From Pseudomonas sp. BP8 (lineage in GTDB: Bacteria > Pseudomonadota > Gammaproteobacteria > Pseudomonadales > Pseudomonadaceae): DNA of 64,000 nucleotides. Both the position numbers and the translations under genes were made by a program. Of the stretch, positions 28,380 through 38,329 are shown one piece after another. A model generated the notes under the pieces. The model did no database searches. It was not told where the DNA came from and saw only the letters and a list, made by a program, of their open reading frames with translations. The first letter of the stretch is position 1. Each line of letters begins with the position of its first letter. The stretch spans positions 3,564,501 to 3,628,500 of the forward strand of contig NZ_JAGINK010000001.1 of assembly GCF_017875955.1 (NCBI RefSeq), read 5' to 3'.

Positions 28380-29600
28380 GCGCCTGTGGTGTTGATCTAA
28401 CTAGCCAGAATGCACACAGCATACTTGCGACACCAAAGGCAGCGATCACCAAGGCCATTGGGCGAGGTGTACCATCTGCTAAAGCTCCGACTAATCCTGA
28501 CCCCAAAATGCCGGTGCCATACTGCAACGCACCGATTAGTGCGGAAACCGCACCTGCAACGGTTGGGAAGCTATTGAGTGCCCCGACGATGGAGTTCGCG
28601 ATAATCAAGCCCGCCGCCGCGCAAAAGACGAATAAAGGAGCTACCAGCCCGGCTAGCCCTCCCAAGCCGCTCCAAGAGTCAACCAACAACCAGATTCCCG
28701 CCACTGCCGCCATTACCGCCCCTAAGCGCATAAGCTGGTCACCACCCACGCGCTTCACGAGCCTGGCATTGACCTGATTGGCCATCATGATTCCCGCAAT
28801 ACCCAGAGCAAACAGCAGGCCATAGGACTGTGGTGAAATGTGGTAGTAGTCAATGTATGCGAAAGGCGTTCCCGCGATGTAGGCATACATACCTCCGTAG
28901 AAAAATCCGCCGACTGTGGCGTAGCCGATGATTCGCCGATCCATCATCAGCTGGATGTAACGCCTCCATGCCCCCCCAGAGGCTCATAATTTCGTCGCTC
29001 TATGGGTAGCGTCTCAGGCAGCGAGTACAGCGCGGCCAAAGTAGCGATACCGAATGCGGCCAGCGTCCAGAAGATCAAATGCCAGGATCCAAATTTCAGA
29101 AGCGCTCCGCCAACGGTTGGGCCCAACAAGGGCGCGATGGCCATCACCGTCATCAACGTAGAAAGCATTTGTGCTGCACGGTGCCCCTCATAGAGGTCAC
29201 GGATCATTGCTCGTGCCAGAACCACGCTTGCACAGGCCCCGATTGCCTGGAGGGCACGGCAAATGATCATGACGGGAGCTGCGGTCGACAATGCGCAACC
29301 GATAGAGCCCGCGATGAACAGAAGCAAGCCGAGGGCGATAGGTAGGCGCCGACCGTAGCGGTCGCCGATTGGGCCCCATAGCAGTTGGCCTAGGCTGAAG
29401 CCGACCAAGTAGCCCGAGATAGTGAGCTCCAGTTGCGCAGCGCTGGCATGTAGCGATTGGGCCATTGCTGGCATGGCAGGCAGGTACAGATCGGTGGAGA
29501 TAGACGCGAAAGCCATCAATGCGCTGAGGATCGCGAGAATCCATAGGCTTTGTTTGTCCGAGTGCTGATTGCCTGCCGAAAGGGGCTTAGTCTGTGACAT
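28357..29600 (-). pseudogene. Bcr/CflA-type drug efflux MFS gene, frameshifted at a C7/G7 tract
   Basis: From ATG 29600 the first frame encodes the N-terminal half of a Bcr/CflA pump (STDLYLPAMPAMAQ, GDRYGRRLPIALG, LQAIGACASVV, LPETLPIERRNYEPLGG) and stops at 28947. The second frame encodes the C-terminal half (DRRIIGYATVGGFFYGGMYAYI...). One added G in the run of seven (C7 on the + strand, 28971-28977) restores EPLGGAWRRYIQLMMDRR and a normal 414-aa protein. The pump is therefore off in this sequence. Slippage in the homopolymer would switch it; sequencing error is also possible. Confidence 0.88.
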
Positions 29601-29685
29601 GGAGAGTGTGACCCTCGGCAAAAGTGCGAGAAACGACACCGCCGGCTTCCCGCTGGGATGCCGGCGGCACGTCTTACGGAAGTTT

Positions 29686-30735
<1,050 letters not shown>

Positions 30736-30775
30736 TTAGCATTTCATTTCATGGGTAGGTGAGGGGAATTCATCA

Positions 30776-31684
30776 ATGATCAGAGCTGGAGTCCCTGAGC
30801 TGACCGCTTTCGTCGCGATAGCTGAGCAGAAGAGTTTCACCGGAGCGGCGAAAGCGTTGGGGGTTTCGCCTTCCGCCCTTAGCCACTCTATGAGAGGTTT
30901 GGAGGCCCGACTTGAACTCCGCCTGTTCAACCGAACTACGCGGTCTGTAGCCCTGACTGAAGCGGGAGAGGAGCTCTTTCTTCGAGTTCAGCCACTCCTG
31001 AAAGACTTGGAGTGCGCAGTGAATGACGTTACCTCTGAGCGCAGTACACCGTCCGGTTCTATCCGGTTGAGTGCGTCGGAATCGTCCTTCAAACCGCTGA
31101 TCCGCCACGTCATGCCTCAGTTCTTGCAAGACAATCCCCAGATACACATCGAGTGCGTCGCCGATAGTCGATTGGTGGATATCGTTGCTGATGGATTCGA
31201 TGCTGGCATACGGCTCTATGACGACGTACCGCGAGACATGATTGCTGTGCGGTTTGGGCCTGACATTCGATTCGCAGCTGTGGCCTCACCCGAGTACCTC
31301 ACCCGTCATCCTGCGCCGAAGGCCCCGCACGACCTCAAAGTGCATCGATGCATCAGATTTCGGTTTGCGAGCGGAACGTTATTCCGGTGGGATCTCGATC
31401 ACCTGGGTCGATCTGCCAGCATTGATGTAGACGGCCCGATGACGATGGACAACATCAACCTGATGATCGAGGCTGCGCTCGCCGGGATTGGCATTGCTTG
31501 GGTGCCTGAGCTTCAGGTGGAAGAGCACCTGCAAACTGGAAGGTTGATACATCTGCTGCCGGAGTGGGGGCCTTACTACGGCGGAGCCTGTCTTTACTAC
31601 CCGGCTAATCGTCATCCACCAATGGCCTTGAGGATGTTCGCTGAAGCTGTACGCGAGTGGGCTCGCCAACAGGAGAAACGTTAG
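30776..31684 (+). CDS. LysR-family regulator (CrgA-like)
   Basis: 302 aa with the HTH at the N-terminus (FVAIAEQKSFTGAAKALG, SPSALSHSMRGLEARLELRLFNRTTRS) and the usual effector domain (RFGPDIRFAAVASPEYL, YYPANRHPP). ATG 30776 follows GAGGGG. Divergent to the aldo/keto reductase and convergent with the SDR gene 21 bp downstream. Same subfamily as the regulators at 26316, 50691 and the broken one at 17696. Confidence 0.88.
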   Translation: MIRAGVPELTAFVAIAEQKSFTGAAKALGVSPSALSHSMRGLEARLELRLFNRTTRSVALTEAGEELFLRVQPLLKDLECAVNDVTSERSTPSGSIRLSASESSFKPLIRHVMPQFLQDNPQIHIECVADSRLVDIVADGFDAGIRLYDDVPRDMIAVRFGPDIRFAAVASPEYLTRHPAPKAPHDLKVHRCIRFRFASGTLFRWDLDHLGRSASIDVDGPMTMDNINLMIEAALAGIGIAWVPELQVEEHLQTGRLIHLLPEWGPYYGGACLYYPANRHPPMALRMFAEAVREWARQQEKR

Positions 31685-31705
31685 TCCTCCTGCTGACTGC
31701 TTGGC

Positions 31706-32527
31706 TTACTGGTTTTCGCCCCACCAGTATTGTGCAGTTACGCCACCATCCATGAGGAAGTCGCTGCCAGTGATGAACGTCCCTTCGGGGCCCATCAGCA
31801 AAGCGGCAACGGCGCCTACCTCATCAGGGGTGCCACCGCGTTTGGCCGCGCAGGATTCGATCATGCTTCGATACCCAGCGCCGCGTGGGCCATTCAATTC
31901 ATCACGAGCCAGTGGGGTGAAGATGATGCCTGGGCTGATTGTGTTGACGCGAGCACCACGCTTACCCCATCGAACAGCTTCTGCGGCCACGCGCAGGGAG
32001 TTGCCGCGTTTGGAGATCTGGTAGGCGTTCAGCGGGTCGGTCACCTGTTCGGGCTGTAGCATCGGAAGCGTCAGTAGCTCTTCAACGGGCGTGAGGGCCA
32101 GGGCTTTATTTTGCTCAGGTGTCAGCGCCGGCAGTCGATGACCGGACTGCGAAGCGATGACGATGGCAGATCCACCTTTGGCAATGACGTTACCGAAGAG
32201 CTCCAGAACCAGCGCAGTGCCATACAAATCCACTCGAAGGATGGTTGCTGGTGGAGCCTGGGAGGGGGAGACTCCAGCGGCATGGATCACCCCAGTGATA
32301 TCGCCAATGACCGTGGCGGTATCAACCAAGGATTTTACAGATTCACGAGAGGAAACATCAACGACTGCCGTGCTGACTTCAAAGCCGGCGTCGTTGAGCA
32401 CTTTGGCAGCTGCGTCAGCGGTTTCCTTGCGTAGGTCTGCCAGTACAACATGCTTGCCTGCGCTCACTCTTCGAGCAATTGCCTGGCCGATGGAGCCAGC
32501 GCCAATCACAACCGTTACATCTGTCAT
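31706..32527 (-). CDS. Short-chain dehydrogenase/reductase
   Basis: 273 aa. The cofactor motif is slightly atypical (VIGAGSIGQAIARR, where TGxxxGxG is usual), then DLRKE for NAD(P) selectivity, HAAGVSPS in place of NNAG, and a catalytic Y-x3-K in YQISKRG. C-terminal SDFLMDGG is typical of SDRs. The 230 bp upstream of it contain no gene. Confidence 0.82.
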   Translation of the reverse strand: MTDVTVVIGAGSIGQAIARRVSAGKHVVLADLRKETADAAAKVLNDAGFEVSTAVVDVSSRESVKSLVDTATVIGDITGVIHAAGVSPSQAPPATILRVDLYGTALVLELFGNVIAKGGSAIVIASQSGHRLPALTPEQNKALALTPVEELLTLPMLQPEQVTDPLNAYQISKRGNSLRVAAEAVRWGKRGARVNTISPGIIFTPLARDELNGPRGAGYRSMIESCAAKRGGTPDEVGAVAALLMGPEGTFITGSDFLMDGGVTAQYWWGENQ

Positions 32528-32782
32528 GTTCCTCTCCCAGTTCAGAGTTAGAACATCACTGTAGGTCAGATTCTGTACATTTATTAGCCGATGAACTCTG
32601 TGTACCCCTGTGAGAGAGATTCATCAATCTTTACGAAAAGCATACCCCCGTCGCTCTCTGAAGCAGTGATCCCCGGTAATTGGTGAGCGATGCTCATGAG
32701 GTCTTAAAGTAATTTGCCGATTGTTGAGCTACACCAAGCGACCTAGAATTTAGTGACTTATGACCCTGCAGGGGTTGATCAG

Positions 32783-33091
32783 GTGAGTCGAGAGAATATT
32801 GCCGGAAAGGTCGTAGTAATCACAGGTGCCAAGTGCCGTGTTGATCATTTCAGAGGGGCTCACGCAGGCGTCAAACCTCATGGCATTAGGGCAACGGTGA
32901 TCTCGCCGGGGCGCGGTGGATATCGAATCGCCGAGCAGCATCACTGAGCTAGACCTTGTGAACGGAGTGCGCCAATTTTTACGAAGAGTACGCTATCGCC
33001 CCTGTGCCTTTTACCCGAACTGTGGCTTTGCCATAAGCCAGCCGAGCGACGTGGACATCAATGAAAACCTGTTCCGTCCTACTCGTAGGAG
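32783..33091 (+). pseudogene. Decayed short-chain dehydrogenase (internal deletion and frameshift)
   Basis: Three pieces of an SDR can be read. The N-terminal SRENIAGKVVVITGA comes first, followed at once in the same frame by the mid/C-terminal HGIRATVISPG. The C-terminal tail SSITELDLVNGVRQF...FAISQPSDVDINENLFRPTR follows in another frame. The YdfG-like SDR family is about 245 aa, so over half of the gene, including the catalytic Tyr-Lys, is deleted. The last piece is fused in frame to the following flavodoxin frame by read-through, which makes that frame look longer than the real gene. Confidence 0.72.
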
Positions 33092-33122
33092 CTGTGACAT
33101 CTCTCTGGATGCGAGGAAAACC

Positions 33123-33713
33123 ATGACTGTATCTGATCCACTTCGCCGCAAAGTGATTGCGGCCATTGCGAGCCTCCCGTTAATGGCTTCTGGTGCAGGC
33201 CAGGAGGTAAGCAGCTCACGCGCCACGAACCCTACTGGCGCGAAAGCCGTCGTCGCATATTTCTCCCGCTCAGGGAACACAAGGGTGGTAGCAGGCCTGA
33301 TCCAGCGATCCCAAAAAGCCGATATTTTTGAGATAAACCCAGTTCAGCCCTACCCAGCTGACTACCTGGAAACTGTCGCCCAAGCTCGGGACGAAACGGC
33401 TGATGGCTTCAAGCCTCAGCTCCAGCAAGTAATGCCGGATATCGGTAGATATGAGATCGTGTTTCTTGGCTTCCCCATCTGGGGCGAAACCGCACCACCT
33501 GTAATCCGTTCGTTTTTGTCTGCTCACGATCTTGCAGGTAAGACCGTTGTTCCCTTCGTCACTCACGGGGGCTATGGACTTGGAGACAGCCTGCAGGTGC
33601 TTGCGGAGCATGCCCCAGATGCCAGCATCGTCGAAGGATTTGTGATGGAAGGAGAGCAGGAGAGGCGCACAATGGAGACAGTCAATAAGTGGCTGCTAGA
33701 CCTCACCGTCTGA
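33123..33713 (+). CDS. Flavodoxin-like protein with leader sequence
   Basis: 196 aa from ATG 33123. After a leader with paired Arg (LRRKVIAAIASLPLMASGAG) comes a flavodoxin fold: the FMN phosphate loop YFSRSGNTRVVAG, then FLGFPIWGETAPPVIRSFL and PFVTHGGYGLGDS. It resembles flavodoxins found next to SDRs and aldo/keto reductases. The paired Arg hints at Tat export but the motif is weak. It follows the decayed SDR. Confidence 0.75.
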   Translation: MTVSDPLRRKVIAAIASLPLMASGAGQEVSSSRATNPTGAKAVVAYFSRSGNTRVVAGLIQRSQKADIFEINPVQPYPADYLETVAQARDETADGFKPQLQQVMPDIGRYEIVFLGFPIWGETAPPVIRSFLSAHDLAGKTVVPFVTHGGYGLGDSLQVLAEHAPDASIVEGFVMEGEQERRTMETVNKWLLDLTV

Positions 33714-34375
33714 TTTCATGGAGACACAGTCTTCCCTGATCGCTCGAGAAGCATCCAAGCGCGCAGGCTGCGCCAATTGATGAATAAAGCTCATAAGGTT
33801 ATTCATTTTGTGGGCGATTATTCTGTGGAATGACTACTGGTGTCATTACCATGAAGTAGGGCGTGACGATATACGCGCACATATTACCAGTGTTCCCGAG
33901 CACTAACTAATAAAGCTAAGCCTTCCATCGCAGACCTTTGTTCTTATTGTCTGAGGCGTGAGCCATTTGGCGTTCACGTTGAAAGGTTTGCTTTTTCGCT
34001 GATATAGCACTGCTTTCTTAATCTGCTGACTGTTTCGATGTCTCTCTTCGGATCAAGTCATTCTTTATCGAATAGTGCCTCTCACCAGAGAGCTTGCGCG
34101 TGCCCGAGGACTTTTATGCAGTTTAAATTCACGTTCCCCGCCTTTGATGGGATCTTCCTTGCGTTCTGGGGGCGATTGCCAAAATCATGGAGTCGCCAGC
34201 GTTGTCCTCGATGGACTGTATTCTAGCCAAAGGCCATCACCGACGCAGCCATTGGTGCGCAGACTGATTGCCCAATTGCCATCGCATTGATAGGCAGGTG
34301 TTGAGGCGCATTGAGGAGTCGTAATCGAAGACAACTTGCCTAAACCGTTGCCCTGGTCTGACTGTTATGATGAAA
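33714..34375. other. Long intergenic region
   Basis: About 660 bp without a supported gene; AT-richer than the flanks. The short open frames near 34038-34290 have no protein character. It marks the change from metabolic modules to the accessory island. Confidence 0.5.
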
Positions 34376-34404
34376 GACCCGAATTTAGTGATTCGGGCCT
34401 TTCT
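34376..34404. terminator. Intrinsic terminator
   Basis: CCCGAAT pairs with ATTCGGG around a six-base loop, with CTTTCT on the + side and GTCTTTC on the minus side. It can end the minus-strand gene whose stop is at 34417. Confidence 0.7.
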
Positions 34405-34416
34405 CTTCGTTGCGAT

Positions 34417-34965
34417 TTACGTCAAGCGAGGACGGCTATACGAGGGTTCAGGACTCAAGAATCGAGGTTCCTCCGATAGCATGAGCTCGCACTCAACCAG
34501 TGCTGGCCCATGCCAGAAAAGCGTCCAGCGGTTGTAGTCTTCCTCTGTCTCGATCACGTAAAGCGTTTCTTCCCTCGATTCCCTGAAAACGCGGATAAAC
34601 CAAGCGGGATTGACCTTAGATGGCACCCGAAGCTCATACCCGTCATCCGACCATCCCACCCAGTGACTAAAATAGCTGCGCTCAAAGTCATCATGCATCT
34701 GAACGAAGTAGTAAGACCGGCTCTTTTCAGCCACTGCTGCTGCACAGAGCTCTCTTCCATGGTCGCGCCACGATTTAAAGGCTTCCTGGAATGATTCCTG
34801 GCAGCTCTTCCATGACTCGAAACCATAACGTTGCGCGACGATGCCCAGGCATGCTCTATGCCGCAAAGTCTTTTGGCTTTTGCGCTTAAGAAGCTTGGCT
34901 TCGCGTTTGATTTTTTTCAGGAGCTCAGGGGTGAGGGGTTGTAAGGAAGCTAGTGATTTAGACAT
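34417..34965 (-). CDS. Hypothetical protein, 182 aa
   Basis: The N-terminus (LLKKIKREAKLLKRKSQKTL followed by GIVAQRYGFESWKSC) is the short helical module seen at the start of many plasmid or island proteins of unknown function. The rest contains SHWVGWSDDGYELRVPSK, a pattern also found in the protein at 41246-41830. ATG 34965 (MSKSL) is preferred over 34983. No function can be given; the neighbours suggest an island gene. Confidence 0.65.
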   Translation of the reverse strand: MSKSLASLQPLTPELLKKIKREAKLLKRKSQKTLRHRACLGIVAQRYGFESWKSCQESFQEAFKSWRDHGRELCAAAVAEKSRSYYFVQMHDDFERSYFSHWVGWSDDGYELRVPSKVNPAWFIRVFRESREETLYVIETEEDYNRWTLFWHGPALVECELMLSEEPRFLSPEPSYSRPRLT

Positions 34966-35347
34966 GGCTATCCCATAATCCAATACGGAGCACTGGCCCG
35001 CTCAGGCCCTAGATTTTTGGGAATTCGTCAGATTTTTGCTTACAGTGTTCTCACTTGGCCAGCGGGCGGCTCAGGCACCTGTAGGCGTACCTGTGGCCGA
35101 ATGGTGCGGCAGCTCTCGTGAAACTGTCAAGGCGCTAGGTATCCTCAGATCTTTCACCGCCTGCGCCAAGATTTTCGCGTCCGCGGTGCGATTCGCCTGC
35201 TCTTCATCGCGGTGTGTTTCGCGTCGCAGCTTAACTTTTACTCTTGGTGGGGCGAGGGCTGCTGATGCGCACTCTGGGCCGCCTCTCCAGGCCGGGGGGG
35301 GCGATCGGGTTAGTACGTCGGGAAAAATCACAAGCGGGGGATGGCGA

Positions 35348-35539
35348 ATGCAGGATGTCGATGTGGTGTGGCTGAAGGCTGAGGAGGTGTTCGGTGACAA
35401 AGCCAAAGCGGCGGTGTGGTTGGCTACGCCCAATCAATTATTCGGTGGCCAGACAGCAATCGACTATGTGAAAAACGAGGAATACTTGGAGCAGGTGATC
35501 GAGGTGCTGACCCGGATTGAGCACGGCTATGCCTGTTGA
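35348..35539 (+). CDS. Orphan MbcA/ParS/Xre-type antitoxin toxin-binding domain (63 aa)
   Basis: ATG 35348 opens a 63-aa frame that matches the C-terminal half of RES-Xre/ParS antitoxins: AEEVFGD, then WLATPNQLFGGQTAIDYV, and a final VLTRIEHG. A complete antitoxin has another ~70-80 residues with a DNA-binding domain in front, absent here, and no RES toxin follows. The frame is open upstream to 35036 but that sequence has no resemblance. It is either a truncated remnant or a domain-only antitoxin that could neutralise a toxin in trans. Confidence 0.6.
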   Translation: MQDVDVVWLKAEEVFGDKAKAAVWLATPNQLFGGQTAIDYVKNEEYLEQVIEVLTRIEHGYAC

Positions 35540-35675
35540 AGTCACTGCCGGTTGTGAGAAAGTACAAGCCGTCCCAGTGTAGTGAGTGCTCATATTGCTG
35601 GGTAGGGTACTTGGGAGTCACGCCTGTGAGAACATACAGAGGGTCTGCCAAAGTCGTCAGCTCTGAGGGATCACA

Positions 35676-36722
35676 ATGAAGGTGTTTGTAAGCTCCGTCG
35701 TCAGTGGGTTTGAGCAGTACCGAGCAGCAGCCAGGAAAGCCATAACATTGCTGGGGCACACGCCAGTCATGTGCGAAGACTTTGGGGCGCGCCCGTACTC
35801 CTCACAGCATGCGTGCATGACTGAGGTCGACCAGGCTGATGTCGTCCTGCTGATCCTAGGCGCGAACTTTGGCTATCAGACGGAGACAGGGGAGTCTGTG
35901 ACCCAGCAGGAGTTTCGGCGTGCAAAAGCTGCAGGCAAACCGATCCTGGCCTTCCTCGAAACCGTGGAGATGGAAGAACGCCAGAAGGCATTGTCCTGGG
36001 AAGTATCGGACTACCTTGATGGCCTGTTCCGGGTGACCTTCACCGATCAGTACCAGCTCTCGGACGGCATTGTTCAGGGCTTGAATCAAATGTCCGTGAA
36101 CCGTAAGGCCATCTCTGAGCAAGAGTTCGTGCAGCGCCTGCAGCAAAGGAATGGCAATGGTCGGTGGGGTGGCTATGATCACGAGGCCCGTCTGGAAGTA
36201 GTTTTCCTCCCGCAGCCTGAAACTGCCGGCACGCTCCGCTCCGCGCATGCACAGCACGAGGCTTTCTTCTTGAAGGTTTGCCAGGCCGGCCTGGGTTCGC
36301 TCAAAGGCGGCTACAAGGACTTCGACACTGCCGATCAGACAGGGATCGATACCTCAGAGATCAAGTGGCGGCATCATGAAAGCGGGCTCTGCTCGATCTC
36401 TGTTTCCCTCGCCAATGCGTCCGCCTCAAGAAATTTCATGGACTCCTTTTACCTTTCACCGTCCCAGGTCAGAAAAGGGGCCGAGGCTGCGTTCAGTTTG
36501 CTGAGCGAGGGGAAGGGCGGCTGGTTCCAGATAGGCCTGTATGGCGTTGACCACAAGCTCTTCGCTGAGCCCCCTGCCACTGCGACCAACAGCATCTCGA
36601 TGCCGCACCGCTCTCAGCAAAATCTGGAGGAGCGGAATCTGTTGATCCCTGCCACGCCGGCGGCGTACCGTCATTGGTTGGACGAAGTGATGTTCCGCTT
36701 TGAGCGCAAAATGTCCATGTGA
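35676..36722 (+). CDS. DUF4062 domain protein
   Basis: 348 aa. Residues 1 to about 85 form a DUF4062 domain (MKVFVSSVVSGFEQYRAAA...ADVVLLILGANFGY), a TIR-like alpha/beta fold found at the N-terminus of bacterial STAND-type conflict proteins and of some eukaryotic NACHT proteins. The remaining ~260 residues have no recognised domain; no P-loop is visible, so it is not itself a STAND NTPase. Its place beside an orphan antitoxin and a recombinase fits an anti-phage or stress role, which is inference only. Confidence 0.72.
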   Translation: MKVFVSSVVSGFEQYRAAARKAITLLGHTPVMCEDFGARPYSSQHACMTEVDQADVVLLILGANFGYQTETGESVTQQEFRRAKAAGKPILAFLETVEMEERQKALSWEVSDYLDGLFRVTFTDQYQLSDGIVQGLNQMSVNRKAISEQEFVQRLQQRNGNGRWGGYDHEARLEVVFLPQPETAGTLRSAHAQHEAFFLKVCQAGLGSLKGGYKDFDTADQTGIDTSEIKWRHHESGLCSISVSLANASASRNFMDSFYLSPSQVRKGAEAAFSLLSEGKGGWFQIGLYGVDHKLFAEPPATATNSISMPHRSQQNLEERNLLIPATPAAYRHWLDEVMFRFERKMSM

Positions 36723-36979
36723 TGGTGTACATGGACTGGTGAGTGCAAGCGAGCCTATAGGGCAGGCCGTCTGGATTGTTCGTCTTCAGCTTGTCCGCGT
36801 TAACGTGTCCTGGGGCAGAATCCTGAAGTGGTTGGGGTGTTGGTGATGAGACAGTTTCCAGGGTGCTCACTGGCGCCTGTTTCACCGGGGGCTCAGAGTG
36901 AGGTGGATCCTTTTTGCCGATCGCCCAGAGCACCACGAAAAGAACCTGCAGCAGCAGGAACCAATACTGACCTATTCTT

Positions 36980-37076
36980 TCGCATAGGCGTGACGGATGG
37001 ATGCCCGCAGGGCTGAGACCACGGCGCACACCGGGGGTTTGGTTCACGACAGCCGGCTCCGAGAGGGCACGCCCAC
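36980..37076 (+). repeat. Dispersed structured repeat, copy A
   Basis: About 97 bp starting GCATAGGCGTGACGG and ending GGGCACGCCC, with outer GGCGTG/CACGCC inverted ends, an inner GCCCGCAGGGC hairpin and the core GGTTCACGACAGCCGG. It shares these blocks, in the same order and orientation, with copies at 59842 and 62897. It lies between the convergent DUF4062 and integrase genes. This is the most diverged copy. Confidence 0.7.
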
Positions 37077-37182
37077 CTTATCTTGACATGATCGTTATCA
37101 CCTGGTGCGTGATTTGGTAACTTTAATGCCGAACCATTAATTGCTTGCACGGGAGCTGGCTCTCAAGTCGAGCTTCTTTTGC

Positions 37183-38214
37183 CTACTCCTCCAGCTTCCT
37201 GATCAGCCCCCCAAATTGCTGAGCCGGTTCCACATATCGCAATGCTGACTTCATGTCGCTCCAGCCGACGTACTCCATCAGCGTCTTAATATCCCAGCCG
37301 GAGCTTGCTGCCCAAGTAGCAAATCCACGCCGCATTGAGTGTGCACTGTAGATCTCCGACGGCAGGCCACACCTATTCAGGGTGTCGCGAAGGAGAGGAA
37401 TCAAGCTGTGAGCCGCGATAGGGCGATCGCTGATGTTGCCCCAGCGATCGATACCCCTGAAAACACCACCGCGGGTTAAACCTGCTACTTCGATCCAGTT
37501 CAGATATGCCTCGACCGGGCACAGCTTGCTCAACGAGGGGGTCTTGTACTCCCGACCTATGTTCTGCCGATCTCCTTTGGAAGACCCGAGATAGAACCTG
37601 ATCCCAACGTAACGCTCGGCATGCGTGTTCTCGACCGTGAGTCTAGCCAGTTCGTCCCCGCGGAACCCTCTCCAGAAACCGATTGTGAGCAAGGCGACAT
37701 CACGGGTGGACTTGAGCACAGCAGCCATGTTGCCGGCGGCTCTTGCTTGGGCAGCCTCTTCTTCGAGGTGCGCCACTGCCTTCTCAAGATGCAGCAACGC
37801 TAGAGGGGCCGCTTGCCTCTGTCGCACGGGGTGTAGCGCCCGGATGCCTTTCAGCAACTGCCTGACCTTGGGGGCTTTAGTGGGATCAGGGAAGCCGTTG
37901 CTTTGATGCCAGTTTGCGAGTGCTGCCAGGCGTTGTTTGAGGGTACTGAACGCTAGCTGGTCAGCGTACTCGGCGATGTACCGCACCACTGACTCGGTGG
38001 TCGTGGGCAAGAACCCACCCCAGGTCACTTCGAAGTGGGAGAGGGCGGCCGCATAGCTCTTCGACGTGTTCTGACGAACGCTCGCTCCTAGATACCTATC
38101 TGCTTTATTGCGCACTTCAACCACGCTATTTCCCCGCTTCAAGCCTGCGGTGGATCTGCTTTGCCAGTTGTACCGGCTTTCAGGGCATTTTACCCCTGAC
38201 CTTATGTCTGACAA
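37183..38214 (-). CDS. Tyrosine recombinase (phage-type integrase)
   Basis: 343 aa with a complete active site: Arg185 (RGFRGDELARL), His292-x2-Arg295 (HSMRRG), Trp318 in place of the second His, and nucleophile Tyr327 (YVGWSD...RYVEP). Residues ~30-115 form the SAM-like core-binding domain. It diverges from the KfrA-like gene, and the 115 bp between them hold a 14-bp palindrome. No phage genes and no clear att site were found nearby, so it may resolve or mobilise the island instead of a prophage. Confidence 0.9.
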   Translation of the reverse strand: MSDIRSGVKCPESRYNWQSRSTAGLKRGNSVVEVRNKADRYLGASVRQNTSKSYAAALSHFEVTWGGFLPTTTESVVRYIAEYADQLAFSTLKQRLAALANWHQSNGFPDPTKAPKVRQLLKGIRALHPVRQRQAAPLALLHLEKAVAHLEEEAAQARAAGNMAAVLKSTRDVALLTIGFWRGFRGDELARLTVENTHAERYVGIRFYLGSSKGDRQNIGREYKTPSLSKLCPVEAYLNWIEVAGLTRGGVFRGIDRWGNISDRPIAAHSLIPLLRDTLNRCGLPSEIYSAHSMRRGFATWAASSGWDIKTLMEYVGWSDMKSALRYVEPAQQFGGLIRKLEE

Positions 38215-38281
38215 GCCATAAACCTCGATTATGTCTTATTAGAAATGCTCAAATTTGTTAGCGGTTTTTATGGTAAAGTGC

Positions 38282-38295
38282 CATGTAATTACATG
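38282..38295. promoter_or_regulatory. 14-bp perfect palindrome between integrase and kfrA-like gene
   Basis: CATGTAATTACATG reads the same on both strands and lies 34 bp before the kfrA-like start codon. KfrA of plasmid RK2 represses its own gene by binding a site in its promoter, so this is a plausible operator controlling both divergent genes. Confidence 0.5.
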
Positions 38296-38329
38296 AAACG
38301 TAAAACAGTACGAAATCGTAGGAGCAGAA

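Noticed and set aside
34038..34290. Short + strand frames in the gap before the island
   Set aside because: Low-complexity, no ribosome sites, no resemblance to proteins.
36493..37047. Minus-strand frame of 184 codons with one hydrophobic segment (YWFLLLQVLFVVLWAIG)
   Set aside because: It overlaps the 3' 230 bp of the DUF4062 gene, its only start lies inside repeat copy A, and there is no ribosome site. The hydrophobic run alone is not enough, though a short membrane protein here cannot be fully excluded.
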